This document shows, one piece after another, positions 17,424-26,256 of a DNA stretch of 60,125 nucleotides. The position numbers and the translations under genes were made by a program. The notes below the pieces were generated by a model. That model saw only the letters and a program-made list of their open reading frames with translations, was not told the origin of the DNA and did no database searches. Positions within the stretch are counted from its first letter, which is position 1. Each line of letters starts with the position of its first letter. Source of the DNA: Metabacillus litoralis (GTDB lineage: Bacteria; Bacillota; Bacilli; Bacillales; Bacillaceae); assembly GCF_007994985.1 (NCBI RefSeq), contig NZ_VOQF01000021.1, positions 1 to 60,125 on the forward strand, given 5' to 3'.

Positions 17424-18089
17424 ATGGGTACTTTTGAAACACTCTGCAAACAAAATCATCATCTTAATTTTTTCCACGTAGAAGAGGAAACCTTTGCGCC
17501 ATTTGGTAGAATAATATCAGGTCTAGATATTAAACCATTAACTGATTTTATGAGTGAACAAACATTGATTCCTGATGAGGGTAATGTATATGAGCCTTCT
17601 ATCTTTGCAATGGAAGAATTCATGATTAAGAAACAGATTGAAACAGAACTGTACGGTGAAATGCCCATTCAAATTGGTTATTGTAATGGAAGGAACTCAA
17701 ATTTAAATGGATTAGAATTTCATAAGGGAAATGAGCTAAATATTGCTGTAACAGATATGGTTCTTCTTTTAGGAAAGGTTCAAGACATAAAGAAAAATCA
17801 GTACAATGCCAAGGATGTTCAAGCATTTTACATACCAATGGGAACGATAATTGAACTATATGCTACCACTCTTCACTTTGCCCCATGTAAGACAACAGAT
17901 AATGGGTTTAAATGTATTGTTGTTTTACCAAAAGAGACAAATTTACCATTAGATAATACGATAAATCAAAGAGATCGGTTGTTATTTATGAAAAACAAGT
18001 GGCTACTAGCACACCCTGATAATAAAAGGATGATAGACAGGGGAGCTTACCCAGGAATTCATGGAGAAAATCTAGTTGTAAACTATTAA
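17424..18089 (+). CDS. DUF4867 family protein of the sulfoquinovose operon
   Basis: The start is placed at ATG 17424 (MGTFETLC...), behind AAAAAAGGGG; the in-frame ATG at 17385 lies inside the terminator hairpin and cannot be the real start. The 221-residue protein has EFHKGNELNIAVTDMVLLLG and FYIPMGTIIELYATTLHFAPC, a cupin-like beta-sheet pattern with histidines that could bind a metal. I recognise it as DUF4867, which is found with sulfo-SFT genes in Firmicutes; its function is not established. It might act as a mutarotase or as an accessory isomerase for the sulfosugar, but that is inference. Confidence 0.75.
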   Translation: MGTFETLCKQNHHLNFFHVEEETFAPFGRIISGLDIKPLTDFMSEQTLIPDEGNVYEPSIFAMEEFMIKKQIETELYGEMPIQIGYCNGRNSNLNGLEFHKGNELNIAVTDMVLLLGKVQDIKKNQYNAKDVQAFYIPMGTIIELYATTLHFAPCKTTDNGFKCIVVLPKETNLPLDNTINQRDRLLFMKNKWLLAHPDNKRMIDRGAYPGIHGENLVVNY

Positions 18090-18109
18090 TATTTTAAAGT
18101 GAGGTTCTA

Positions 18110-20155
18110 ATGATGACCTATACAACACATGATATGGAGTTTTCTATTCAAGCAAGTGAAGACAAACTTTCTATTTCCTGGAATGGGGAATCGATTATTG
18201 AACATACGAAGAGTAATCCTTTTCTTTACATTGGATTTGGAAAAGAAACGGTGAACATGTACCGTGGGAATTTTGAGATAAAGGATTATGTTGAGGAACG
18301 AACACCACTTCGTTTTATTCGTATTAATGAGCTCGAGGACAACAAGCTTGTTGCTGCTTTTTCAACGTATAACGAGAATTCTCTTCCTATTTTATATATG
18401 ACTATCCGTAAAGACTCAGGTCGTCTTGTGATTGAATTGGAAAATAAAGATACTACAATCAATCGATTTTGGATCCGTATAAAAGCATCGAAGGAAGAAA
18501 AAATATATGGCTGTGGTGAGCAGATGTCTTATTTTAATTTAAGAGGACGTAACTTTCCGCTTTGGACATCGGAGCCAGGGGTTGGTCGTGATAAAAGTAC
18601 ATATGTCACATGGTTAGCAGATGTAAAGGATAAAGCTGGCGGTGACTATTATAATACGAATTACCCTCAACCAACCTATGTTTCTAGTAAAAAATACTAT
18701 GCTCATGTAGAAGCGACTGCATATGCTGATTTTAATTTTAAGAATGAAGATTATCATGAGCTTCACACTTGGGAAGTACCAAAAGAAATCGTGTTAGAAG
18801 GTGCTCGAGATTATCTCCAACTTGTTGAAAAGATTTCAGCAAAGTTTGGGCGTCAGCCGGAATTACCAGATTGGGTGTATGAGGGAGTTATTCTTGGAGT
18901 TCAAGGTGGTACAGAGGTGGTCGACCAGAAGTTAATTAAAGCATTAGAAAGCGGAGTGAAAGTATCAGCTCTTTGGTGTCAGGATTGGCAAGGAAAAAGA
19001 ATCACTTCCTTTGGTAAGCGTTTAATGTGGAACTGGAAATGGAATCCAGATGAATATCCCGACCTAGACGTGAAAATCAAAGAATGGAAAGAAAAGGGTA
19101 TTCGCTTTATGGGCTATATTAACCCTTATCTAGCTGTAGAAGGAGATCTTTTTAAAGAAGCTGAAAACAATGGATATTTTGCTTTAAATGAGGAAGGTAA
19201 TACATACCTTGTCGATTTTGGTGAGTTCTATTGTGGTGTGATTGATTTTACAAATTCAGAGGCATTTGAATGGTATAAAGGTGTCATAAAAGAGCACTTA
19301 ATCGAATTTGGATTAGATGGTTGGATGGCCGATTTTGGAGAATATCTTCCTACAGATTTATATTTAAGTAATGGTGAGCCTGCAATGCAAAAGCATAATC
19401 AGTGGCCTGTACTATGGGCACAAGCGAACTATGAAGCGGTTAAAGAAACTGGAAAACTTGGGGAAGTTGTCTTCTTTATGAGAGCTGGTTATGCAGGATT
19501 TCAAAAATACTGCACACTATTATGGGGAGGAGATCAATCGGTTGATTTTTCCTTACATGATGGATTAGCTTCTGTAATTCCTGCTGCTTTATCTTCAGGT
19601 ATGTCGGGTATGGGTCTTCATCATAGTGATATCGGTGGATATACGAGTCTTCATGGCACGAAAAGGAATAAAGAACTTCTTTTAAGATGGTTGGATATGG
19701 GTGTATTTACCCCGTTCCTACGAACACATGAAGGAAATCGTCCATATGACTGTGTGCAGTTTGATGAGGATGAAGAAACATTAGCTCATTTTGCAAGGAT
19801 GACAACAGTGTTTACACATTTAGCCCCTTATGCGAAAACATTAGTAGCTGAAAATGCTAAAAGTGGTACACCCGTTCAAAGGCCACTGTTTCTGCACTAT
19901 GAACAAGATCCTAACGTGTATGATATTCAGTATCAATACTTATATGGAAAAGATGTTTTGGTTGCACCTGTACATGAAGAACATCAAAACACATGGGAAG
20001 TATACTTGCCAAAGGATGAGTGGATTCATTTATGGTCAGGTGAGGAGTATTCAGGTGGAACTTATATCGTTAATGCACCGATAGGAGAGCCTCCAGTATT
20101 TTTTCGGAAAAATAGTGAATGGAAAGAGCTTTTTCACCAAGTACGAAGTTTATAG
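18110..20155 (+). CDS. sftG: Sulfoquinovosidase, glycoside hydrolase family 31
   Basis: This 681-residue GH31 enzyme starts at ATG 18110 (or the adjacent ATG 18113) behind AAAGTGAGG. It matches E. coli YihQ closely from my knowledge of that protein. The sulfonate-binding set corresponding to YihQ Q288, R301, W304 and Y508 is present as Q291, R304 and W307 (in QDWQGKRITSFGKRLMW) and Y511 (in HHSDIGGY). The nucleophile is D408 in GWMADFGEYLP, and the acid/base is D475 in WGGDQSVDF. It hydrolyses sulfoquinovosyl glycerol and related alpha-sulfoquinovosides. No signal peptide is visible, so it acts in the cytoplasm after uptake of the glycoside by the ABC importer at 24871-28001. This gene fixes the operon's substrate. 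Confidence 0.93.
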   Translation: MMTYTTHDMEFSIQASEDKLSISWNGESIIEHTKSNPFLYIGFGKETVNMYRGNFEIKDYVEERTPLRFIRINELEDNKLVAAFSTYNENSLPILYMTIRKDSGRLVIELENKDTTINRFWIRIKASKEEKIYGCGEQMSYFNLRGRNFPLWTSEPGVGRDKSTYVTWLADVKDKAGGDYYNTNYPQPTYVSSKKYYAHVEATAYADFNFKNEDYHELHTWEVPKEIVLEGARDYLQLVEKISAKFGRQPELPDWVYEGVILGVQGGTEVVDQKLIKALESGVKVSALWCQDWQGKRITSFGKRLMWNWKWNPDEYPDLDVKIKEWKEKGIRFMGYINPYLAVEGDLFKEAENNGYFALNEEGNTYLVDFGEFYCGVIDFTNSEAFEWYKGVIKEHLIEFGLDGWMADFGEYLPTDLYLSNGEPAMQKHNQWPVLWAQANYEAVKETGKLGEVVFFMRAGYAGFQKYCTLLWGGDQSVDFSLHDGLASVIPAALSSGMSGMGLHHSDIGGYTSLHGTKRNKELLLRWLDMGVFTPFLRTHEGNRPYDCVQFDEDEETLAHFARMTTVFTHLAPYAKTLVAENAKSGTPVQRPLFLHYEQDPNVYDIQYQYLYGKDVLVAPVHEEHQNTWEVYLPKDEWIHLWSGEEYSGGTYIVNAPIGEPPVFFRKNSEWKELFHQVRSL

Positions 20156-20173
20156 AAGTTAAGGGGGATCTTA

Positions 20174-21514
20174 ATGCTACACACATCTGTACTTTATTTG
20201 CCAATAGGGCGAAAAACATTTGATTTAGAAACAGCAGAACAATATCGAAAAGACACACAAGAAATGCTAGAAGAAATGGTTGAAAAGGTATATTCTCCAG
20301 ATACAATTATTACATCTCCTGAAGAATTAGAGGAGTTACTAGCGTCTTTTAAAGATATCAAATTTAGCAGTATTATCTATCAAAGCACTACGTTTGCCGA
20401 CGGGGAGTTTCCATACGCAATTATAAAAAAACGCAAGGAACCTATCATTGTGTGGTCTGTTCGAGAACCAAGTGTGGGAGGGAGACTCCGCTTAAATTCT
20501 CTAACAGGTGGAAATGCTACGAGTAATCTACTAAAAGTACATCAACATCCGTATTCTTTTGTTTTTGGGAATCCACAGGAAGAAGATCTTGAAAATAAGA
20601 TGCTTGTGGAGCTTAAAGTAAATGATATCATTGGTAAGCTCAAAGAATTAAAGGTAGGAGTGATTGGTGAGCATCCTCCAGGATTTTTCTTTTCTCAAAC
20701 GGATGAAGAAAAGCTTCGTTTACAGGTGGGGACGACTCTCGACAAAGTAGATCTTTTAAAAGCATTTGATGCATGTAAAAAACTAACTGAAAATGAATAT
20801 GCTTCTGCATTAGAATTAGCAGAAAAGAGTGTGGTTGGACTCAATAAAGATGAAGAAAGTGTCATCCGTTTTGCACAATTCTACACCTATATTGAGACAT
20901 ATATAAAGGAAAAAGACATACGCGCTTTAGCCATTCGTTGTTGGCCAGACTTTTTTAATGAACTTGGTGCAGCAGCTTGCTCAACTTTGTCTCAATTCAC
21001 GGAGCACGGAGTTGTTTCAGCGTGTGAGTCTGATATCAATGGATCTCTTTCAATGTACGTGCTTCAAGAGCTAAGTAATGGAAAAGCACCTTATTTAGGA
21101 GATCTTGTGCATGTGAATGAAGAGAATAATTCTGTTGTATTCTGGCATTGTGGTGCAGCGGCGTATTCGTTAGCAAGACCACAAACAGGTGCGCAAGCAG
21201 GGGTACATCCAAACCGCAAGATGGGGCTGACAATGGAATTTGGGTTGAAAGCAGGAAAGGTTACAATGTTTCGTTTAAGCGAGGATCATGAAGGATATCG
21301 CCTGTTAGTCATGAAGGGTGAAGCCTTAGATGTTGAACAACCATTCTCTGGAACATCCGTTGAAGTGGCTTTACCTAAAGATGTAACAGAAACATTATAT
21401 TCTCTTATGGAAAGTGGTTTTGAACCACATTATGCACTTGTATATGATGATGTCGCACAAGAATTATTACAGCTAGGAAAACGTTTAGGGCTTCGAACTG
21501 AATATTACGGTTAA
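20174..21514 (+). CDS. sftI: Sulfoquinovose isomerase (L-fucose/L-arabinose isomerase-like)
   Basis: This 446-residue protein starts at ATG 20174 behind AAGGGGG. It resembles the L-fucose/L-arabinose isomerase superfamily: an N-terminal Rossmann-like part, LKVGVIGEHPPGF in the middle, RCWPDFFNELGAAACSTLSQ, and the metal-binding acidic and histidine residues in CESDINGSLSMYVLQEL, FWHCGAAAYSLA and a C-terminal beta-barrel. In the sulfo-SFT pathway this type of enzyme converts sulfoquinovose to 6-deoxy-6-sulfofructose. It lies between sftG and the regulator in one operon. The family is clear; the substrate follows from the neighbours. Confidence 0.85.
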   Translation: MLHTSVLYLPIGRKTFDLETAEQYRKDTQEMLEEMVEKVYSPDTIITSPEELEELLASFKDIKFSSIIYQSTTFADGEFPYAIIKKRKEPIIVWSVREPSVGGRLRLNSLTGGNATSNLLKVHQHPYSFVFGNPQEEDLENKMLVELKVNDIIGKLKELKVGVIGEHPPGFFFSQTDEEKLRLQVGTTLDKVDLLKAFDACKKLTENEYASALELAEKSVVGLNKDEESVIRFAQFYTYIETYIKEKDIRALAIRCWPDFFNELGAAACSTLSQFTEHGVVSACESDINGSLSMYVLQELSNGKAPYLGDLVHVNEENNSVVFWHCGAAAYSLARPQTGAQAGVHPNRKMGLTMEFGLKAGKVTMFRLSEDHEGYRLLVMKGEALDVEQPFSGTSVEVALPKDVTETLYSLMESGFEPHYALVYDDVAQELLQLGKRLGLRTEYYG

Positions 21515-21531
21515 ACACAGAAGGGAATAAA

Positions 21532-22269
21532 ATGATGGTTGAAAAAGGAATTGATATGAATAAGAATGTGGCACTGTATCAACAGGTTAAGGACATTCTT
21601 ATAAAAAGAATTCAAAGTCGGATTTGGGAACCAAATGCTTTAATTCCAACAGAACAGGATTTAATGAAGGAATTTGATGTGAGTCGTACAACGATACGAC
21701 AAGCAATCTCTTTACTTGTTCAAGAAGGACTGATTGAGAAAAGGCAAGGAAAAGGGACCATTGTAAAACCTCAGCAGCTAGTAGGAAGCTTGGGGAGATT
21801 GAAGGGGTTTGCTGAAGAGGTGATGGAAAAAGGTCTAACACCTCATTCTAAACTCATGAGAGTAGAGTTTACAGAAGATTTATATGAGGAAAAATTAATC
21901 TTAGATTTACCTGAAGAAGCTGAAATATTGATTATCGAACGTGTACGTTTTGCTGATGGAGTTCCGATTGCGTTAGAACGGTCTTGCTGGCCGAAGGAAA
22001 TTGGTGAAGTCCTTATTAAGTATGATCTAGATTCAGCTAAATTTTATACCATACTCGAGAAGAATAACATTATGTTAAAACGCGCAAAGGAAAAAATATC
22101 TGCAATGAATGCGACACTTTATGAAGCTGATTTATTAGGAATTCGTGGAGGAGAGGCACTATTAGAAATGAGTCGTCTAAGTTTTGGAATTGACGACAAA
22201 CCAATAGAGTATACTCGCACGAAATACCGAAGTGATCAATATCATTATGATATTGAATTAACACGATAG
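21532..22269 (+). CDS. GntR/HutC-family regulator of the sulfoquinovose operon
   Basis: This 245-residue protein starts at ATG 21532 (AGAAGGGAAT upstream); ATG 21556 behind AAAAGGAATT is an equally possible start and gives MNKNVALYQQV. The N-terminal winged helix has PTEQDLMKEFDVSRTTIRQA and GLIEKRQGKGTIV. The C-terminal UTRA ligand domain has ERVRFADGVPIALERSCWP. HutC-type regulators are usually repressors released by a sugar intermediate. The probable operator is the inverted repeat at 16566-16585. The ligand may be sulfoquinovose, sulfofructose or a derivative. Confidence 0.88.
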   Translation: MMVEKGIDMNKNVALYQQVKDILIKRIQSRIWEPNALIPTEQDLMKEFDVSRTTIRQAISLLVQEGLIEKRQGKGTIVKPQQLVGSLGRLKGFAEEVMEKGLTPHSKLMRVEFTEDLYEEKLILDLPEEAEILIIERVRFADGVPIALERSCWPKEIGEVLIKYDLDSAKFYTILEKNNIMLKRAKEKISAMNATLYEADLLGIRGGEALLEMSRLSFGIDDKPIEYTRTKYRSDQYHYDIELTR

Positions 22270-22291
22270 AAAAGAGAGGGGAAATGGGAGA

Positions 22292-23707
22292 GTGAAACAT
22301 TACGGTCTATATATTAATGGGAGCTGGGTTACAACAAAGGAAAAAATCGACGTATTAAATAAATATACGAGGAAACCTTTCGCGTCAACATCTGTAGCAT
22401 CAGGGAATCATGTGAACGAAGCAGTAGAAGCAGCGAAACAATCTTATCGTCAGGAATGGGGACCATATGATCGCTATCTGATTATAAAAAAAGCAGGAGA
22501 ACTTTTGCTAGAGAGAAAAGAGCAGTTTGCTGAAATACTAGCAAAGGAAGTAGGAAAACCATATGGAGAATGTCTTGGAGAGGTAGAGCGTTCAGCATTA
22601 ACATTAGAGATTTCTTCTGAAGAAGCAAAGCGCATACATGGTGAAGGGATTCCTGTCGAGTCTGCACCTGGCTCTGAAAATTGTATGTCCTTCACTGTTC
22701 GTGTTCCAGTAGGGGTAGTCGCGGCCATTACACCATTTAATGTTCCTTTAAATCTTGTATGTCATAAGGTTGGTCCTGCGTTAGCTGCAGGAAACAGTGT
22801 CATATTAAAACCAGCAGAAGTAACCCCTATCGTAGCACTGCTTCTTACTGAAGTCTTTGAAGATGTGGGATTGCCAAAAGGTCGACTCAACCTCATAACG
22901 GGTGAAGGTCCGGTGATCGGTGAGGCCCTTTTAGCAAATAAAGATGTAAATATGTTTACGTTCACCGGAAGTCCACGAGTAGGAGAATATATTCGTCAAA
23001 ATGCTGGTTTACGAAAGGTCGCACTTGAGCTTGGGAATAATTCTGCCACAGTCGTTCATCATGATACGGATATAGAAAAAGCAGCAAATGTAATTGCTGG
23101 TAAAAGCTTTGCGAATGCGGGTCAGGTGTGCATATCTGTTCAGCGCATTTACGTTCACGAAGATGTGTATGAAGCTTTCTTAGGATTTCTAAAGGATAAG
23201 ACAGAGAAGCTTAAAATGGGGGATCCATTTGATCCTGAAACAAACATTGGACCAATGATTCGCTTAGAGGAAGCCGAACGTGTTGAAGCATGGGTAAAAG
23301 AAGCTGTTGAACAAGGAGCACAAGTTGAAGTAGGTGGTACACGGGATGGTGTGTTTTATTCTCCAACAATCTTAACAAATACACACAGAGATATGAAGGT
23401 GTGTCGTCAAGAGGTATTTGGACCTGTTGTATCTGTTGAAACCTACAAAACAGAAGATGAAGTTATTGAAGTAGTGAATGATTCTGATTATGGATTACAA
23501 GCAGGATTATTTACATCAGATCTTCGTTTTGCCATGAAAGCAGCAAGAAAAATTGAAGTTGGTGGACTAATTATTAATGATGCCTCAGCATACCGTGTAG
23601 ACCACATGCCTTATGGTGGCGTAAAGAAAAGTGGAACAGGTAAGGAAGGTCCGAGATATGCAATTGAAGAAATGACAGAAGAACGCATTATCGTGATGAA
23701 TGTATAG
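22292..23707 (+). CDS. sftD: 3-sulfolactaldehyde dehydrogenase (NAD(P)-dependent aldehyde dehydrogenase)
   Basis: This 471-residue protein starts at GTG 22292 behind GAGAGGGG. It carries all ALDH hallmarks: the ITPFNVPLNLVCHKVGPALA cofactor region, FTGSPRVGEYI, the general base E246 in VALELGNN, and the catalytic C280 in FANAGQVCISVQR. In the sulfo-SFT pathway an ALDH of this type oxidises 3-sulfolactaldehyde to 3-sulfolactate, which is exported. Presence of the dehydrogenase and no reductase gene suggests sulfolactate, not dihydroxypropanesulfonate, as end product. The family is certain and the substrate contextual. Confidence 0.88.
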   Translation: MKHYGLYINGSWVTTKEKIDVLNKYTRKPFASTSVASGNHVNEAVEAAKQSYRQEWGPYDRYLIIKKAGELLLERKEQFAEILAKEVGKPYGECLGEVERSALTLEISSEEAKRIHGEGIPVESAPGSENCMSFTVRVPVGVVAAITPFNVPLNLVCHKVGPALAAGNSVILKPAEVTPIVALLLTEVFEDVGLPKGRLNLITGEGPVIGEALLANKDVNMFTFTGSPRVGEYIRQNAGLRKVALELGNNSATVVHHDTDIEKAANVIAGKSFANAGQVCISVQRIYVHEDVYEAFLGFLKDKTEKLKMGDPFDPETNIGPMIRLEEAERVEAWVKEAVEQGAQVEVGGTRDGVFYSPTILTNTHRDMKVCRQEVFGPVVSVETYKTEDEVIEVVNDSDYGLQAGLFTSDLRFAMKAARKIEVGGLIINDASAYRVDHMPYGGVKKSGTGKEGPRYAIEEMTEERIIVMNV

Positions 23708-23756
23708 AGAGGCTTTTGGGGCACATAAATAGATTTGGAGAATAGGTGGGAAAGCC

Positions 23757-24662
23757 TTGAATTTCATCATCGTGTTAGTGCCTGTATTTTTTATATTTGC
23801 TGTAGGCTATGTTGGCCAGAAATGGATAGGATTTGATACAAGAACCCTTTCAAAAATGGCAATCTATTTAATGTCACCATTTCTTGCATTACGGACATTT
23901 TATCAAAACGAACTCTCACTAGATTATGTTTATTTAACTATTTATGCATTAGGTCTTTGCTTTGGGCTTATTTCCATCGTGTACCTATTAGCTTATGTTA
24001 AAAAATATAATCGAAAAGAAACAAGTAGTCTTATTTTATCTTCTGTATTTATGAATAATGGAAACTTTGGTACACCTGTTGCTTTATTTGTGTTTGGAAC
24101 AACAGGCTTTGATATTGCAGTCATCTTATTGGTGATCCAACAACTGATTATGAGTACTGTTGGGGTATACTATGCTGCAAAAGGAAGTGAAGTAGAAACA
24201 TGTCTGAAAGATGCCATACTAGCTGCTCTCCGTATTCCTATTGCATATGGTGCTGTTATAGGTTTGCTTCTTCAGGTGCTACACATAGAGATTCCAGATA
24301 CGTTATATCAATCTATTAACCTTATAGCAGATGCAGCAATACCAACAATAATGATTATTCTTGGTATGCAGCTAGCAAAAATCTCTTTAGTAAACTTAGA
24401 GGTAGGTAAGATCCTATACTCTATCAATATTAAGCTACTGATTGCGCCACTAGTCGCATGTGCCTTTGTTTGGGTACTCCCAGTTTCCGAGGTAGTGGGT
24501 GATATAATGGTGTTAATGGCTGCTATGCCATCAGCAGCAAATACAACCATGTTTGCGCTCCAATTCAACACAAAGCCTGAATTTGTTTCCTCTGTTACTT
24601 TAATTAGTACGATTATGAGTATTATTACATTGCCAATTGTTCTATTTCTTTTATCATTGTAA
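23757..24662 (+). CDS. AEC-family (auxin efflux carrier-like) transporter, probable sulfolactate exporter
   Basis: This 301-residue membrane protein starts at TTG 23757 behind TAGGTGGGAAA. It has about ten helices in the two five-helix halves of the AEC/bile-acid-sodium-symporter fold, with FMNNGNFGTPVALF in the first half and MAAMPSAANTTMFA in the second, both hallmark unwound-helix motifs. AEC carriers handle organic anions such as malonate. At the end of the catabolic genes it is a good candidate to export 3-sulfolactate, in place of the TauE/SafE carriers usual in sulfoquinovose clusters. The direction of transport is inferred. Confidence 0.8.
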   Translation: MNFIIVLVPVFFIFAVGYVGQKWIGFDTRTLSKMAIYLMSPFLALRTFYQNELSLDYVYLTIYALGLCFGLISIVYLLAYVKKYNRKETSSLILSSVFMNNGNFGTPVALFVFGTTGFDIAVILLVIQQLIMSTVGVYYAAKGSEVETCLKDAILAALRIPIAYGAVIGLLLQVLHIEIPDTLYQSINLIADAAIPTIMIILGMQLAKISLVNLEVGKILYSINIKLLIAPLVACAFVWVLPVSEVVGDIMVLMAAMPSAANTTMFALQFNTKPEFVSSVTLISTIMSIITLPIVLFLLSL

Positions 24663-24749
24663 TAATATGATAGAAATAGAGATTTCATATAAAATCAGAA
24701 AATGTAGTTGAATTCTATTGAGAAAAATTGTATATTTTAATTAGTTTAA

Positions 24750-24763
24750 TGAAAACGCTAACA
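24750..24763. promoter_or_regulatory. CcpA cre site upstream of the ABC importer genes
   Basis: TGAAAACGCTAACA matches the cre consensus TGWAANCGNTNWCA at every position. It lies 107 bases upstream of the solute-binding protein gene and predicts carbon catabolite control of sulfoquinovose uptake. Confidence 0.85.
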
Positions 24764-24815
24764 TATATCGCTTTCATGAAATATTTTTTGGCTACAAAGG
24801 TTATAACATTTTAAT

Positions 24816-24843
24816 ATAACATCATGATGTTATTACCTATAAT
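24816..24843 (+). promoter_or_regulatory. Perfect 18-base palindrome and -10 box before the solute-binding protein gene
   Basis: ATAACATCATGATGTTAT (24816-24833) is a perfect palindrome and TATAAT follows at 24838-24843. The palindrome would overlap the -35 region of a promoter using this -10 box. It differs from the TTGTATAC-type repeat at 16566, so it may be the site of another regulator. Confidence 0.6.
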
Positions 24844-24870
24844 CTATTCATTTTAAAAGGGGATGTTTAA

Positions 24871-26133
24871 ATGAAAAAGAAGATTTCTATTTTTATGATG
24901 TTTGTATTATTAGTATCTAGCTTCTTGGTAGGGTGCTCTTCTAAAGAGAGTGGGGGAAATGGAGATAGTGGAGACGGCGGAGATGAAACAACGATCAGCT
25001 TTATCCATTGGCGTGGTGAAGACTCAGAAATTTTCAAAGAATTGATTTCTAAGTTTGAAGATGAAAATCCTAATATTAAAGTAGAAATGACAGTATATCC
25101 TTCTGAGCAGTATCAATCAACAGCTCAAACATTATTACGTGATGGTTCAACAGGAGATGTATTTACATCATTTCCTGGATCACAATTTGAAATTATTAAA
25201 AAAGCAGGATTATTTGAGGATATAGCTGGTGAAGCTTTTGTTGATAATTTTAGTCCCAATTTAATCAAGGCTGGTCAAGCGGACGGCCAACAGCTTGCAT
25301 TGCCATTACAGCTTGTTTATAACCAACCTGTATATAATAAATCATTATTTAAAGAATTAGGAATTGAGCCAGCAGACGATTGGGAAGGATTCTTAGAAAT
25401 GTGCCAAACATTACTAGATAATGGGTACACACCAATTGCATTCCCAGGTGCTGATATAGGACCAGGACAATTTATGAACCCGATGATGATGAATAACGCA
25501 CCAGACGAAGAAGTCTTTGCGAAGTTAATGAATGGAGAAGCAAAGTTAACGGAAGAATGGTGGGTTAAAACACTTGCACAATTCCAGGAGCTTAGTGATA
25601 AAGGATACATTGCAAAGGATGCATTAGGTACGAAACACGAAGGGGCAATTGCCTTGGTTGCTCAAGAGAAGGCAGGGATGTTAGCTACAGGATCGTATGC
25701 AATGGCAAACATTAAAGACTTAAATGCTGATCTGGAGCTTGGGTTATTAGCTCCAATTACAGTAAGTGCTGACGAAGCAAAATATGAAGGAATTCATACA
25801 ACAACTTTTATGTTAGCAGTGAATAGCCAATCAAAGAAAAAAGATGCAGCTAAAAAATGGATAGAATTCTTATCCACACCAGAAAATGCTGAAAACTATG
25901 CTAATTCCACTGGTCAATTCTTGACAGTAAAGGATGTAAACTATGAATCTGCTGAACTACAAGCGGCAGCTGAATGGCTAGACAAAAATACACGTTTCCA
26001 ACCTCGTTACTTAATTCCAAATGCAGATGTTGAAAAAGCCGTAATCGCTTCTATTCAATCCGTATTAGGAGGAGAAACACCTGAAAAAGCAGCAGAAGAA
26101 GCACAGAAAATTGTTGATCAAAACATTAACTAA
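24871..26133 (+). CDS. ABC transporter solute-binding lipoprotein (sulfoquinovoside uptake)
   Basis: This 420-residue protein starts at ATG 24871 behind AAAAGGGG. A lipoprotein signal peptide with the lipobox LVGC (about residues 19-22) is followed by a Gly/Ser/Asp linker and an extracellular solute-binding domain of the maltose/multiple-sugar type (FIHWRGEDSEIFKELISKFE near the N-terminus). It is expected to sit on the outer membrane face and feed the two permeases encoded just downstream. Ligand by context: sulfoquinovose or sulfoquinovosyl glycerol. Confidence 0.9.
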   Translation: MKKKISIFMMFVLLVSSFLVGCSSKESGGNGDSGDGGDETTISFIHWRGEDSEIFKELISKFEDENPNIKVEMTVYPSEQYQSTAQTLLRDGSTGDVFTSFPGSQFEIIKKAGLFEDIAGEAFVDNFSPNLIKAGQADGQQLALPLQLVYNQPVYNKSLFKELGIEPADDWEGFLEMCQTLLDNGYTPIAFPGADIGPGQFMNPMMMNNAPDEEVFAKLMNGEAKLTEEWWVKTLAQFQELSDKGYIAKDALGTKHEGAIALVAQEKAGMLATGSYAMANIKDLNADLELGLLAPITVSADEAKYEGIHTTTFMLAVNSQSKKKDAAKKWIEFLSTPENAENYANSTGQFLTVKDVNYESAELQAAAEWLDKNTRFQPRYLIPNADVEKAVIASIQSVLGGETPEKAAEEAQKIVDQNIN

Positions 26134-26154
26134 TATTAAGAACAATTAAATGAA

Positions 26155-26182
26155 AAGAAGGAGGGGGGCTCCCCTCTTTCTT
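26155..26182 (+). terminator. GC-rich hairpin between binding protein and permease genes
   Basis: GAGGGG pairs with CCCCTC around GGCT, extended by AAGAAG/TTTCTT pairings, and is followed by a short interrupted U stretch. Such hairpins often stabilise or partly terminate the mRNA so that the binding protein is made in excess over the permeases. Confidence 0.65.
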
Positions 26183-26256
26183 ACTAGATTCACCTCATAT
26201 AAGCTTGTAACTTATCAACATGAAAACTCAATTTTTTGAGGAGGAGGTTCTATTCT

